A stretch of 64,000 nucleotides of DNA, from contig NZ_AP014936.1 in NCBI RefSeq assembly GCF_002355415.1, positions 992,001 through 1,056,000 on the forward strand. Direction: 5' to 3'. This stretch comes from Sulfurifustis variabilis. Its GTDB lineage: Bacteria; Pseudomonadota; Gammaproteobacteria; Acidiferrobacterales; Sulfurifustaceae. Under the pieces are notes generated by a model, which saw nothing but the letters and a program-made list of their open reading frames with translations, searched no databases and was not told where the DNA came from. The translations under genes and the position numbers were made by a program. This document shows, one piece after another, positions 1-12,645 of the stretch (within the stretch, counting starts at the first letter, position 1; each line of letters opens with the position of its first letter).

Positions 1-168
1 ACGCTCATCGTCGTCGCAGTGGCGTTTCACCTCTATTGCGGCACGGTGCTCATCACCTTCATGCAGCGCCGCAACCGCCGCGGCCGCGTCTACTACCGCG
101 CGCTGAGCCAGGTGCCGCTCGTGCTCCTCGCGGTCATCGTGTTTCTGGCGGCGGCGAAGCCGATTTGA
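1..168 (+). CDS. HemJ/CopD-family membrane protein, C-terminal fragment
   Basis: Only the last 55 codons lie in the window, read in frame 1 to a TGA. The piece has a transmembrane segment ending in FHLYCG, a basic loop (RRNRRGRVYYR) and a second hydrophobic segment ending in AAAKPI. That layout resembles the C-terminus of the HemJ (UPF0093, protoporphyrinogen IX oxidase-like) and CopD families, which end in a basic loop, an NEVP-like turn and a VVKPF tail. The NE of that turn is SQ here. The family call is by pattern only. The last 35 bases overlap the 3' end of the convergent DUF2231 gene. Confidence 0.5.
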   Translation, partial: TLIVVAVAFHLYCGTVLITFMQRRNRRGRVYYRALSQVPLVLLAVIVFLAAAKPI

Positions 169-691
169 CGGCCTCCTCGGCGAGGCGCTGCTTCTCCTCT
201 TCCTCGATGTAGCTCCCGATAAGGTGACGGAACGTGAGCTTGCCGCCGAGCCAGCCGGTGAAGGCGAGCAGCGCCGCGGTGTCGAACGAGAGGACGAGTC
301 CCCACGGCAGCACGGGTGCCGCCGTGTCCTCCCAGCGCCAGAGGAGGTTGGCGGTGGCGAGCGAGATCACGGCGATCGCGGCGAGAAAATGGCTCCAGGC
401 ACCGACCTGCTGGCGCGCGTAGCGGATGGTCAGAAAATCCGTGAACCCCGAGAGCGCGGCGAGCAGCCCGCCCGCGAGCCCTCCGGCGATCAGCCAGAAG
501 GCGCCGCGCGCCCAGAACGGATCGCCGGTCCACCAGAAGGCGAGGTCGGCACCGAGCGCGCCGTAGAGCAGCCCTATCGGAAAATTCACGAAGATCGGGT
601 GGATCGGGTGGTTGGCGATTGCGGCCGTGCTCGGCACGCGTTTCTGCTCGATCGCCTTTTCCACCCGCCGTTGGCTGACTTTCTCCGCCAT
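134..691 (-). CDS. DUF2231 family membrane protein
   Basis: The 185-residue protein starts at ATG. After a basic N-terminus it has the family signature NHPIHPIFVNFPIGL, followed by about four transmembrane helices (residues 35-55, 65-85, 100-115, 130-150) and a charged Glu-rich tail. DUF2231 proteins are inner-membrane proteins of unknown function, often found near cytochrome or heme genes. The gene lies 7 bp downstream of the oxidase subunit I-III gene on the same strand, so it is probably the last gene of that operon. An accessory role in the oxidase or heme metabolism is inference from position only. Confidence 0.8.
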   Translation of the reverse strand: MAEKVSQRRVEKAIEQKRVPSTAAIANHPIHPIFVNFPIGLLYGALGADLAFWWTGDPFWARGAFWLIAGGLAGGLLAALSGFTDFLTIRYARQQVGAWSHFLAAIAVISLATANLLWRWEDTAAPVLPWGLVLSFDTAALLAFTGWLGGKLTFRHLIGSYIEEEEKQRLAEEAVKSASPPPETR

Positions 692-698
692 GGTGTCC

Positions 699-3185
699 TC
701 AGAGCAGGCGCGGCCCGAGGTGGATCACCGCGACGCCGACGGCGCCCACCGCCACCGTGTAATGCCAGTAGAGGGCGAGGAGGTGCGCGCCGAGTGGCCG
801 CTCGGCCGACGCGAGGCCGCGGCGCGCCCGCAGCCAGACGAAACCGGCCATCAGCACGGCGGCGGCGACGTGCAGCCCGACGAATACGGCGTGCGCATGG
901 ACCAGCGCGGGATACACGTGCTCGGTCACGGCCGCCGGCCAGGCGCGCAGCGCGGCGAACTCGAGGACGGCGAAGCCGAGCGCGAGCAGCATCGCCGCAG
1001 GCAGCCCGATGGCGAGGCGCGCCGGCCGCGGGTCGTGCCCGCTCCAGGCGATGACGCCGCTGCTCGCAAGGAGCAGGACGACGGCGAGCGCGGGCAGCGC
1101 CAGCGGGAGCGGCGGGTAGTTCCGGGGAGGCCACTCGGGCGAAACCGTCCAGAGGAAGAGGTACGCAAAGACGAGCGAGACCAGGAGCGTCGCGTCGGCG
1201 AGTAGCCCGATGGTGAGGGCCCACCATCCCGGCGACTTGCGCGTCGGGCCGTGCGTCGGCACACGCAGGTTGTGGCCCACGTCCATCGTGCCGATCGGCG
1301 TCCGGTCGGTATCCCAGAGCCAGTACACGAACACCCCGACGGTCATGGCGGCGCCGACGAGCGCGAGTCCGTACAGCTTCGCCAGCGCACCGATGAAGAA
1401 GACGGCGAGCGCGAGCGCGGCGTAAAGCGGGACCCAGCTCGAGCTCGGCAGATGCAGGACGCGCTCCGGCTCGGCGTTCAGCACGCCGGTCGCGAGCGTA
1501 TGGCGGTCGCCGGCGCTCGTCTCCGCGAGCAGACCTTCGCCGCGCTCGAGCTGCCCGGGAAGGTCGAGCTGCTCCCAGAGCGGGTCGCGGCCCTCGATGC
1601 GGGGGAGGCTCGCGAAGGTGTACGTCGGGGCGGGCGTGCGCAGGCTCCATTCGAGCGAGCCGGCGTTCCAGGGGTTCGTGCCCGTGCGCTCGCCGTGGCG
1701 CAGGTGCAGGATCACGTCGATGAGAAACACGGCGAAACCTGCGGTCAGAATGAAGCCGCCCACCGTCGAAAGCGCATTGAGGTACTCCCACCCGAGACCT
1801 TCGGGATACGTGTAGACCCGGCGCGGCATGCCGATCAGGCCCGTGAGGTGCATCGGCAGGAACGTGACGTTGAAGCCGATGAAGAGCAGCCAGAACGCCC
1901 AGCGCCCGAGCACCGGGAGCATCTTCCTCCCGGAATGGAGCGGCAGCCAGTAATAGATCCCCGCAAGCAGCGGGAACACCATGCCGCCGATGAGCACGTA
2001 GTGGAAGTGCGCGACCACGAAGTGCGTGTCGTGCACCTGCCAGTCGAACGGCACGAGCGCGACCATCACGCCCGTGAGCCCGCCGAGCACGAAGATGAAG
2101 AGGAAGCCGAGGATGTAGAGCAGCGGCACCGAGAGCACCGGCCGGCCGCGCCACAAGGTCGCGATCCACGCGAACACCTGGATCCCGCTCGGGATCGCGA
2201 CCGCCATGCTCGCGGCGGAGAAGAAGCTGAGCGCGAGCAGCGGGATGCCGGTCGCGAACATGTGGTGCACCCAGAGCCCGAAGCTGATGAAGCCGGTGCC
2301 GATGACGGCGAGCACGATCCAGGTGTAACCCGCGATCGGCGTGCGCGCGAAGGTCGGCAGGACCATGCTCACGATGCCGGTCGCCGGCAGGAAGATGATG
2401 TAGACCTCGGGGTGGCCGAAGATCCAGAAGAAGTGCTGCCACAGAAGCGGATCGCCGCCGCGGGCCGTGTCGTAGAACGGGATGCCGAACGCGCGCTCGA
2501 TCTCGAGCAGAAGCCCGCCGAGGATCAACGGCGGGAAGCCGAACACGATCATGAACGCGGTGACGAGCATGACCCAGGCGAAGATCGGCATGCGGTCGAT
2601 CGACATCCCCGGTGCGCGCGTCTTGAGGATGGCGACGATCAGCTCGATCGCCGCGAGCACGGCGGAGACCTCGACGAAGGTGATGCCGAGCAGCCAGAAG
2701 TCGGCGTTGATGCCCGCCGAGTACGGCTTGCTGTTGAGCGGGACGTACATGAACCAGCCGCCGTCCGGTACCGCGTCGAACACGAAGCTCGAGTAGAGCA
2801 GCAGTCCGCCGAAGGCGTAGCACCAGTAGGTGAAGGCGCCGAGCCGCGGGAACGGCAGGTCGCGCGCGCCGATCATCTTCGGAAGGAGATACACCGCGAG
2901 GCCTTCGACCATCGGCACGGCGAACAGGAACATCATCGTCGTGCCGTGCATGGTGAAGAGCTCGTTGTAGGTCGCGTAGTCGACCGACGCGCGCTCGGCC
3001 CAGGCGAGCTGCGCGCGCATCACCATCGCGAGCAGCCCGCCGACGGCGAAGAACACGAAGCCCGTGGCGATGTAGCGCGTGCCCACCGCCGTGTGGTTCA
3101 CGGCGCTGAGCTGGCCGAACCCGGGCGGCGCCCGCCAGATGTCGTGCAGGCGATCGTGCAGCTGGTCGGCCGCCGTGGCGCTCAT
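699..3185 (-). CDS. ctaD: cytochrome c oxidase subunit I-III fusion (caa3 type)
   Basis: This 828-residue protein is the catalytic subunit of a heme-copper terminal oxidase in the inner membrane. Residues 1 to about 560 are subunit I. They carry the A1-type motif GHPEVY near residue 270 (cross-linked His-Tyr and proton-channel Glu), the CuB histidines in WVHHMF and the heme ligands in AHFHYV. From about residue 640 the chain continues into a subunit III-like part (SPGWWALTIGLLADATLL, then about five helices). A I-III fusion is known in caa3-type oxidases. The ATG overlaps the subunit II stop as ATGA, so the two are translationally coupled. No separate subunit III or IV is nearby. Confidence 0.93.
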   Translation of the reverse strand: MSATAADQLHDRLHDIWRAPPGFGQLSAVNHTAVGTRYIATGFVFFAVGGLLAMVMRAQLAWAERASVDYATYNELFTMHGTTMMFLFAVPMVEGLAVYLLPKMIGARDLPFPRLGAFTYWCYAFGGLLLYSSFVFDAVPDGGWFMYVPLNSKPYSAGINADFWLLGITFVEVSAVLAAIELIVAILKTRAPGMSIDRMPIFAWVMLVTAFMIVFGFPPLILGGLLLEIERAFGIPFYDTARGGDPLLWQHFFWIFGHPEVYIIFLPATGIVSMVLPTFARTPIAGYTWIVLAVIGTGFISFGLWVHHMFATGIPLLALSFFSAASMAVAIPSGIQVFAWIATLWRGRPVLSVPLLYILGFLFIFVLGGLTGVMVALVPFDWQVHDTHFVVAHFHYVLIGGMVFPLLAGIYYWLPLHSGRKMLPVLGRWAFWLLFIGFNVTFLPMHLTGLIGMPRRVYTYPEGLGWEYLNALSTVGGFILTAGFAVFLIDVILHLRHGERTGTNPWNAGSLEWSLRTPAPTYTFASLPRIEGRDPLWEQLDLPGQLERGEGLLAETSAGDRHTLATGVLNAEPERVLHLPSSSWVPLYAALALAVFFIGALAKLYGLALVGAAMTVGVFVYWLWDTDRTPIGTMDVGHNLRVPTHGPTRKSPGWWALTIGLLADATLLVSLVFAYLFLWTVSPEWPPRNYPPLPLALPALAVVLLLASSGVIAWSGHDPRPARLAIGLPAAMLLALGFAVLEFAALRAWPAAVTEHVYPALVHAHAVFVGLHVAAAVLMAGFVWLRARRGLASAERPLGAHLLALYWHYTVAVGAVGVAVIHLGPRLL

Positions 3186-4201
3186 TCGAGGCCCTCGAGG
3201 AAGGCGACGAGGCTCGCGCGCGTCTTGGCATCGACGTGCCTGAACGAAGGCATCCGCGTGCCGGGCTTGAATGCCGGGGCATCCGCGACCCAGGCGGCCA
3301 GGGTCGGTCGGTTGTTCCCGAGCGTCGCGCCCGCGAGGGTATAGCGCCGAGCGACGTGGGTGAGATCCGGCCCGACACGCCCGCCCGGCGCGAGACCGCG
3401 GACCGTGTGGCATTCGGGGCAGCCGAGCTTGGCGAAGGCGGCGAAGCCCTGCGTTCGCTCGGCGGTGGCCGGAGCGACCGCGTCGCGGCGCTGATGCGCG
3501 CGCCAGCGCTCGAAATCGGCTTCGGGCTCCGCAATCACGAGCAAGGCCATGCGGGCGTGCTGCGCACCGCAGAATTCCGCGCATTGACCGCGGAACACGC
3601 CGGGGCGGTCGGCCCGCAGCCATTGGACGTTCGTGCTGCCCGGCATCATGTCGATCTTGCCGGCCAGGCTCGGCACCCAGAAGCTGTGAATCACGTCCGC
3701 GCTCGTGACCCGCATTTCGACGGTGCGTCCGACCGGGATGTGGATCTCGTTGGCCGTCACCGCGCCCTCCCCCTCGTAGCGGATCTCCCACCACCACTGG
3801 TGCCCGACGACCTCGACGCGGAGCGCGGCCTCCGCGCCCGGCGGCCGCGTCGTGCCGCTCACGTGAAAGCCGTAGAGCAGGAGCGCCGAGAGCACCACCA
3901 CCGGGAAGACGACGCCCCCGCCGACGATCAACGTCCCCGGCCGGACGTGCCCGCGTCGATCGGGCGCGCGGAAGACGGCATAAAGCGCGAGCGCCACGAC
4001 GAGTGACAGGATGACCGCGCTCCCGGCGAAGAGGATCCACCATGTCTGCGCGAGGCTCGCCGCCACCGGCCCCTGCGGATTCAGCGCGGACTGCGCCCCG
4101 CCGCAGCCGGCGAGCAGCGCCGTGGCGAGCGCGAGCGGGCCCGGCGCCGGCGCGCCGCGCCGCGGCAGGAGAGTGACTTGGTCGTTGGCGCCGTGCGGCA
4201 C
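3182..4201 (-). CDS. coxB: cytochrome c oxidase subunit II with fused cytochrome c
   Basis: Subunit II carries the CuA electron-entry site of the oxidase. The protein shows a lipoprotein-type leader (ALATALLAGC), two transmembrane helices, a cupredoxin domain with the CuA motif GQCAEFCGAQHARM, and a C-terminal cytochrome c domain with CPECH. This fusion marks a caa3-type enzyme. I chose the GTG at 4201, which gives 339 residues and a 29-residue leader. The frame is also open to a TTG at 4297, and the upstream extension has no signal-like character. The gene is followed directly by the subunit I-III fusion. Confidence 0.9.
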   Translation of the reverse strand: MPHGANDQVTLLPRRGAPAPGPLALATALLAGCGGAQSALNPQGPVAASLAQTWWILFAGSAVILSLVVALALYAVFRAPDRRGHVRPGTLIVGGGVVFPVVVLSALLLYGFHVSGTTRPPGAEAALRVEVVGHQWWWEIRYEGEGAVTANEIHIPVGRTVEMRVTSADVIHSFWVPSLAGKIDMMPGSTNVQWLRADRPGVFRGQCAEFCGAQHARMALLVIAEPEADFERWRAHQRRDAVAPATAERTQGFAAFAKLGCPECHTVRGLAPGGRVGPDLTHVARRYTLAGATLGNNRPTLAAWVADAPAFKPGTRMPSFRHVDAKTRASLVAFLEGLE

Positions 4202-4386
4202 GGATCCTTGTGCGACGGATGGTGTTGCGAAGACGCGCGTCCCCGTCGACGCACTATAACGCGCGAGGCCCGGGCGGCAATCCGGGGCCGGCCGCAATAG
4301 CAGCGAGGCGTGCAGGGAGAAGGCCCGGGGTTGTGTCCGTCGTTGACCGGGGCGACACTCCGGTTTCCTTCCGGTGGTGCCCCGAG

Positions 4387-4653
4387 ATGAAGTGTCGACC
4401 GGGATGCGGCGCCTGCTGCATCGCGCCCTCGATTTCCTCCCCGATACCGGGCATGCCGCACGGCAAGCCCGCCGGCGTGCGATGCGTGCAGCTCACGGAC
4501 GACAACCGCTGCCGCCTCTACGGACGTCCCGAGCGCCCGCGCGTGTGCGCCCGGTTCGCGCCGGCCATCGATTCCTGCGGGGATTCGGCCGCCGAGGCGC
4601 TCGCCCTCCTCGCGCGGTGGGAGCGCGCGACCGCGCGCCGATCCGGCCGCTAG
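4387..4653 (+). CDS. YkgJ-family cysteine cluster protein
   Basis: This 88-residue protein begins at ATG with MKCRPGCGACC and has further conserved cysteines (CVQL, CRLY, CARF, SCGD). That pattern matches the YkgJ/DUF3109-type zinc- or iron-binding cysteine cluster family, whose members are small and have no established function. The frame is open upstream, but the conserved part starts at this ATG. The 3' end overlaps the convergent kinase gene by 4 bp. It is divergent from coxB, with 185 bp between the chosen starts. Confidence 0.8.
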   Translation: MKCRPGCGACCIAPSISSPIPGMPHGKPAGVRCVQLTDDNRCRLYGRPERPRVCARFAPAIDSCGDSAAEALALLARWERATARRSGR

Positions 4654-5738
4654 GCCCTGGCGAGCCCGGCGACGAGCGCGCGAAGCGGCTTCCCGTTGCG
4701 CTCGATGTCCTCGAGCAGGCGGAACTGCGCGAGCGCGCGGTGCAGGTTCTGGCCGCGCCAGGCGGTGCGGAAGTACACGTCGCCCTGGAGGTGATCGGTG
4801 AGGAAGCGCAGCCCGAGCTCGAACGGGAGCAGGCGGATGGCGTCGTAGAGCAGGGCGGTTTCCTCCCGCGCGAGAAACCCGCGCGCCTCCGTCAGGTAGC
4901 CTTCGAGCAGCGCGCGCGCGATGTCGAGATCGAAGCGCACGGCGTCGAGCGCCTCGGGCGACTCGCCGGCGGGATTGGCGCACGAGCGCAGGCAGTCGCC
5001 GATGTCGTGGTGCACCAGCCCCGGCTGGACGGTGTCGAGGTCGATCAGGCTCACGACGCGGCGGCCGCTCGCGTCGAACAGAAAGTTGTTGAGCTTGGGG
5101 TCGCCGTGGACGGCGCGCACGGCGAGAAGCCCCGCGCGGCGCGCCCGTTCGAGCACGCCGGCCAGCTCGCGCCGTTCCGCGACGAAGGCGAAGCCGCGGC
5201 GCAGCTCCGCGCTGTCGACCGGGTGGCCGGCCGCGGCCTGCTCGAACCGGGCGAGGCAGGCGGGCGTGTCGTGGAAGCCGGGCAGCGTCACGTGCAGCCG
5301 CTCGGGCGGGAGATCGTGCAGCAACGCGTGGAAGAGGCCGAGCGCGGCGCCGACCTGCCCGGCCTGCGAGTCGTTTTCGATCGTGTCGTAGCTGCGTGTC
5401 CGGTCGAGATATTCGAGCGCGCGCCAGAAGCCGCCGTCGGCGTCGGTGACGAAGTCGCGCCCGTCGGCGGCGGGAACGAGCGCCGGCAGGCGCAGGCGAT
5501 CCGCGCTTCCCGTCCGCGCGCGACGGGCCGCGAGATGATCGGAAAGCGTGCGCGCGTTCGCGACGATGTGCTCCGGGTGGGGGAAGACCCGGCCGTTGAT
5601 GCGCTGCAGGAGCAGGCGCCGGCCGCTCGCCAGGCGCACCACGTAGGTGTCGTTGATCAGGCCGTGCCCGTGGCGGTCGACGCCGAGGATCGCCTCGCCG
5701 CCCGCGAACGCGGTCGACGCGAAGGCCTCAGGCGACAT
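4650..5738 (-). CDS. NahK-like sugar kinase (APH/choline kinase fold)
   Basis: The 362-residue protein has the aminoglycoside phosphotransferase/choline-kinase fold. A glycine-rich N-terminal region (GHGLINDTYVV) is followed by the catalytic HGDPKLNNFLFD loop near residue 225 and the metal-binding IDLDTVQPGL motif with D-I-G-D. IDLDT-x-x-PG is typical of N-acetylhexosamine 1-kinase (NahK) relatives, which phosphorylate the anomeric carbon of free amino sugars. The substrate here is not shown by sequence. It starts at ATG and lies divergently from recC. No neighbouring sugar-nucleotide gene supports a pathway. Confidence 0.75.
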   Translation of the reverse strand: MSPEAFASTAFAGGEAILGVDRHGHGLINDTYVVRLASGRRLLLQRINGRVFPHPEHIVANARTLSDHLAARRARTGSADRLRLPALVPAADGRDFVTDADGGFWRALEYLDRTRSYDTIENDSQAGQVGAALGLFHALLHDLPPERLHVTLPGFHDTPACLARFEQAAAGHPVDSAELRRGFAFVAERRELAGVLERARRAGLLAVRAVHGDPKLNNFLFDASGRRVVSLIDLDTVQPGLVHHDIGDCLRSCANPAGESPEALDAVRFDLDIARALLEGYLTEARGFLAREETALLYDAIRLLPFELGLRFLTDHLQGDVYFRTAWRGQNLHRALAQFRLLEDIERNGKPLRALVAGLARA

Positions 5739-5808
5739 CGGGCGTGCCGCGTCCGGCGGGGGCGACGAGCGGAGGGCGCCGCGCGCGCAAAGACAGGTCG
5801 CCGTCCTT

Positions 5809-5835
5809 TTGCCCCTGCCGTGAATTCCGTATAGT
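5809..5835 (+). promoter_or_regulatory. possible sigma-70 promoter of recCBD
   Basis: A TTGCCC box (5809-5814) and a TATAGT box (5830-5835), 15 bp apart, lie about 90 bp upstream of the recC ATG in a 188-bp divergent intergenic region. The -10 is good, but the -35 and the spacing are weak, so this is a tentative call. Confidence 0.25.
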
Positions 5836-5926
5836 TGCCGCGGACATAAATCGCATTCTACGCCGCGGCCTCGGGCGGCGCCTCGTCGCCCGCCCCGAGC
5901 CGACGAGGAACGCCGCAGCCGGTTCG

Positions 5927-8900
5927 ATGCTCCACGTCTTCCACAGCAACCGACTCGAGGAGCTCGCCGAGGAGCTCGCGGCCACGCTCGCGCGCCCGGT
6001 GGCCGGCCCGCTCGCGCCCGAGATCGTCGTCGTGCAGAACCAGGCGATGGGCCGCTGGGTGGCGCTCACCCTCGCGTGCCGCTTCGGGGTGTGCGCGAAC
6101 CTGAAGACGCCGTTTCCGGCGGCCTTCGTCTGGGACGCCATGCGCGACGTGCTCGGGGATCTGCCGACGACGTCGCCGTTCGCCCCCGATGTCCTGACCT
6201 GGCGCGTCATGCAGTGGCTCGGCGAGCACCGGCACGACGACGCCTTCCGCGAGCTCGCGCACTATCTCGCGGACGGCGACGACGAAAAGCGCTACCAGCT
6301 CGCCGAACGCATCGCCGCGACCTTCGATCAGTACCTCGTCTACCGGCCGGACTGGATCCGCGCGTGGGAGGGCGGCGAAGGGACGCATTGGCAGGCGCGC
6401 CTGTGGCGCGACCTGACGCGCGTCTCGCGCGCCCACTGGGTGCGTCTGCTCGACCGCCAGCGCGCGGCGCTCGAAGGCGGCGACGCCGCACGCGCGCTGC
6501 CGCCGCGGGTCTCGCTCTTCGCGCTGCCTTCGCTCTCGCCGGGCTACCTCGACGTGATCCGCGGCCTGGCCGGCGTGATCGAGGTCCACCTGTTCCTCCT
6601 CAATCCCTGCCGGGAGCACTGGGGCGAGATCGTCTCGGAGCGCGAGGCGGGGCGGCGGGCCGGCGGACGCAAGCCCGAGACGCTGTACCTCGAATCCGGC
6701 AACCCGCTGCTCGCCTCGCTCGGCAGCCACGCGCGCGACTTCATGGACATGGTGCAGGAGCTCAACGGGACGCAGCGCGAGCGCTTCGTCGATCCGGGCG
6801 AGGACACCCTGCTGCACTGCCTGCAGCACGATGTGCTGACGCTCGCGGACCGCGGGGCCGCGCCGACCCCGCTCGCGCCGGACGACGGGTCGCTCCAGGT
6901 GCACGTCTGCCACTCGGCGATGCGCGAAATCGAGGTGCTGCACGACCGGCTGCTCGGGCTCTTCGCCGATCGGCCCGCGCTCCGCCCCTCGGACGTGGTC
7001 GTGATGACGCCCGACATCGACGCCTACGCTCCTTATATAGAGGCGGTGTTCGCGACCGGACCGGCCGAGCGGCGCATCCCGTTCGCCATCGCCGAGCGCA
7101 GCCCGCTCGCCGAGAGCCTGCTGGTCGAGACCTTCTTCGCGCTGCTCGAGCTTCCCGACACCCGTTTCGACGCGAACCGCGTGCTCGCGCTGCTCGAGGC
7201 GCCGGCGGTGCAGCGGCGGTTCGGCCTGACGGAGGACGATCTCGAGCTCATCGAGGAATGGGTCCGCGCGACGGGCATCCGCTGGGGGATCGACGGCGCG
7301 GCGCGCGCCCGCCTGGGGCTGCCCGCCACCGACGGCCATACGTGGCGCGCGGGCCTCGCGCGCCTGCTGCTGGGCTACGCGCTGCCCACCGGGGAGCGCG
7401 CGCTCTTCGAAGGCGTGCTGCCCTACGACGACATCGAAGGGAGCCAGGCACAGGCGCTCGGGAAACTCCACGCCTTTCTCGACGCGCTCTTCGCGCTCGA
7501 CGCGCTTCGCGACGCGCGTCGGGACGTCGCCCGATGGGGCGAGGTCCTGGGCGACCTCCTCACGCGTTTCTTCGAGCCGCAGGACGCGGACGAGGAGGCG
7601 ATGCGGGTCCTGCGCGAGGCGATCGGGGGCTTCGTCGGCACCGCCGCCCACGCGCAGTACCGGGAGGACGTACCGCTCGATCTCGTGCGCGCCGGTCTGC
7701 GGCGCGCGCTGTCGGCCGAGGCGGTGCGCCTGCGCGGGCTGGCCGGCGGCGTCACCTTCTGCGGCATGGCGCCGTTTCGCACCGTCCCGTTCGAGGTCGT
7801 GTGTCTCGTCGGCATGAACGACGGCAGCTTTCCGCGCCCGCACCGCCCGCTCGGCTTCGATCTCATGGCCAAGGACCGCCGCCGCGGCGACCGCTCCCGG
7901 CGCGACGAGGACCGTTATCTCTTTCTCGAAGCGCTGCTCTCCGCGCGCCACTGTCTCTACGTGAGCTATACGGGCCGCAGCATTCGCGACAACAGTCTGA
8001 TCCCGCCGTCGGTGCTCGTGAGCGAGCTGCTCGATTACCTCCGCCAGGGTTTCGGCTCGGACACGCGCGAGCGGGTGGTCACCGAGCACCCGCTGCAGGC
8101 CTTCAGCCAACGCTACTTCCGGGCGGGCGGCGCGCTCTACAGCTACTCCGCGGAGCTCGCCGAGGCGAGCCGTTTGTGCCTGCGCGAGCGCGCGCCGCCG
8201 CCGCCGTTCGCGGGCCAGGCGCTGGCGGAGACGGAGCCGGCGCCTCCCCGCGTCGAGCTCGAGGAGCTCGTGCGCTTCTTGCGCAATCCGGCGCGCTACC
8301 TGCTGCGCCGGCGCCTCGGGCTCCAGCTCGACGAAGGCGACGCGCCGCTCGAGACGCGCGAGCCGTTCGCGCTGGAACGCCCCTGGGAACTGCGCGAGCG
8401 CCTGCTCGCCATGACGCTCGAGGGCCGGTCCGGCGAAGCGCCCGCGCTGCTCGCGGCGCGCGGCGACCTGCCGCACGGCAACCCCGGCCGCGCGCTGCTC
8501 GATCAGGAGCAGGAGCGCATCGCGGGTCTCGCGCGCCGGATCGAGGCGCTGCATCCCGCCGGTCGTGAGGACGTCTGGGTCGATCTCGCGCTCGGCGAGC
8601 GGCAGCTGAGCGGCTGGCTCCGCGGCGTAACGGGCGCCGGGCTGTACGCGTACCGGCCGGTCGAGGAGGCGGGGGCGCACGATCGCCTCACGCTCTGGGT
8701 CCATCACCTCGCGCTCGACGCCGTGCGCCCGGGAAGCGAGAGCCTGTTCGTCGCGCGCAACGAGGTGCTGCGGCTGCGCCCGGTGGCGGAGCCGCGCGCC
8801 GTTCTCGCCGCGCTCCTCGATCTCTTCCATACCGGCCAGCGCCGGCCGCTGCCGTTCTTTCCGAGGACGAGCCTCGCCTTCGTCGACCCGGGCGGTCGCG

Positions 8901-9084
8901 ATCCGCGCGCGGCGGCGCGGGCGCAATGGGAAGGCGAGCGCTACGGCAATGGAAACGGCTACGCGGGGGAGGGGAGGCAGCCGTATTATGCGCTCGCCTT
9001 CCGCGGCATCGAGCCGCTCGACGACGAGTTCGAGCGCGTGGCCCGGGCGGTGTACGGGCCGATGCGCGAGCACGAGGTGCGCGG

Positions 9085-9088
<4 letters not shown>
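5927..9088 (+). CDS. recC: RecBCD enzyme subunit RecC
   Basis: RecC is the Chi-recognition subunit of the RecBCD helicase-nuclease, which processes double-strand breaks. The 1053-residue protein starts at ATG with MLHVFHSNRLEEL, the usual RecC start (a single F-x-S-N-R-x-E motif). It contains QNQAMGRWVAL, typical of the family, and the GMNDGSFPR motif near residue 630. It is a little shorter than the E. coli protein (about 1120). The frame is open further upstream, but nothing there resembles RecC. The stop overlaps the recB GTG as GTGA, and recD follows in the same way, so the three subunits form one coupled operon. Confidence 0.95.

Positions 9089-12641
<3,553 letters not shown>

Positions 12642-12645
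<4 letters not shown>

Noticed and set aside
1251-3344. A 697-codon open frame on the plus strand opposite the oxidase subunit I-III gene.
   Set aside because: It is a His/Arg/Glu-rich antisense frame to a gene with clear family motifs.
5858-9073. A 1071-codon open frame on the minus strand opposite recC.
   Set aside because: It mirrors recC, is rich in Arg, Glu and Ala, and matches nothing. In GC-rich genomes the antisense frame of a real gene often stays open.
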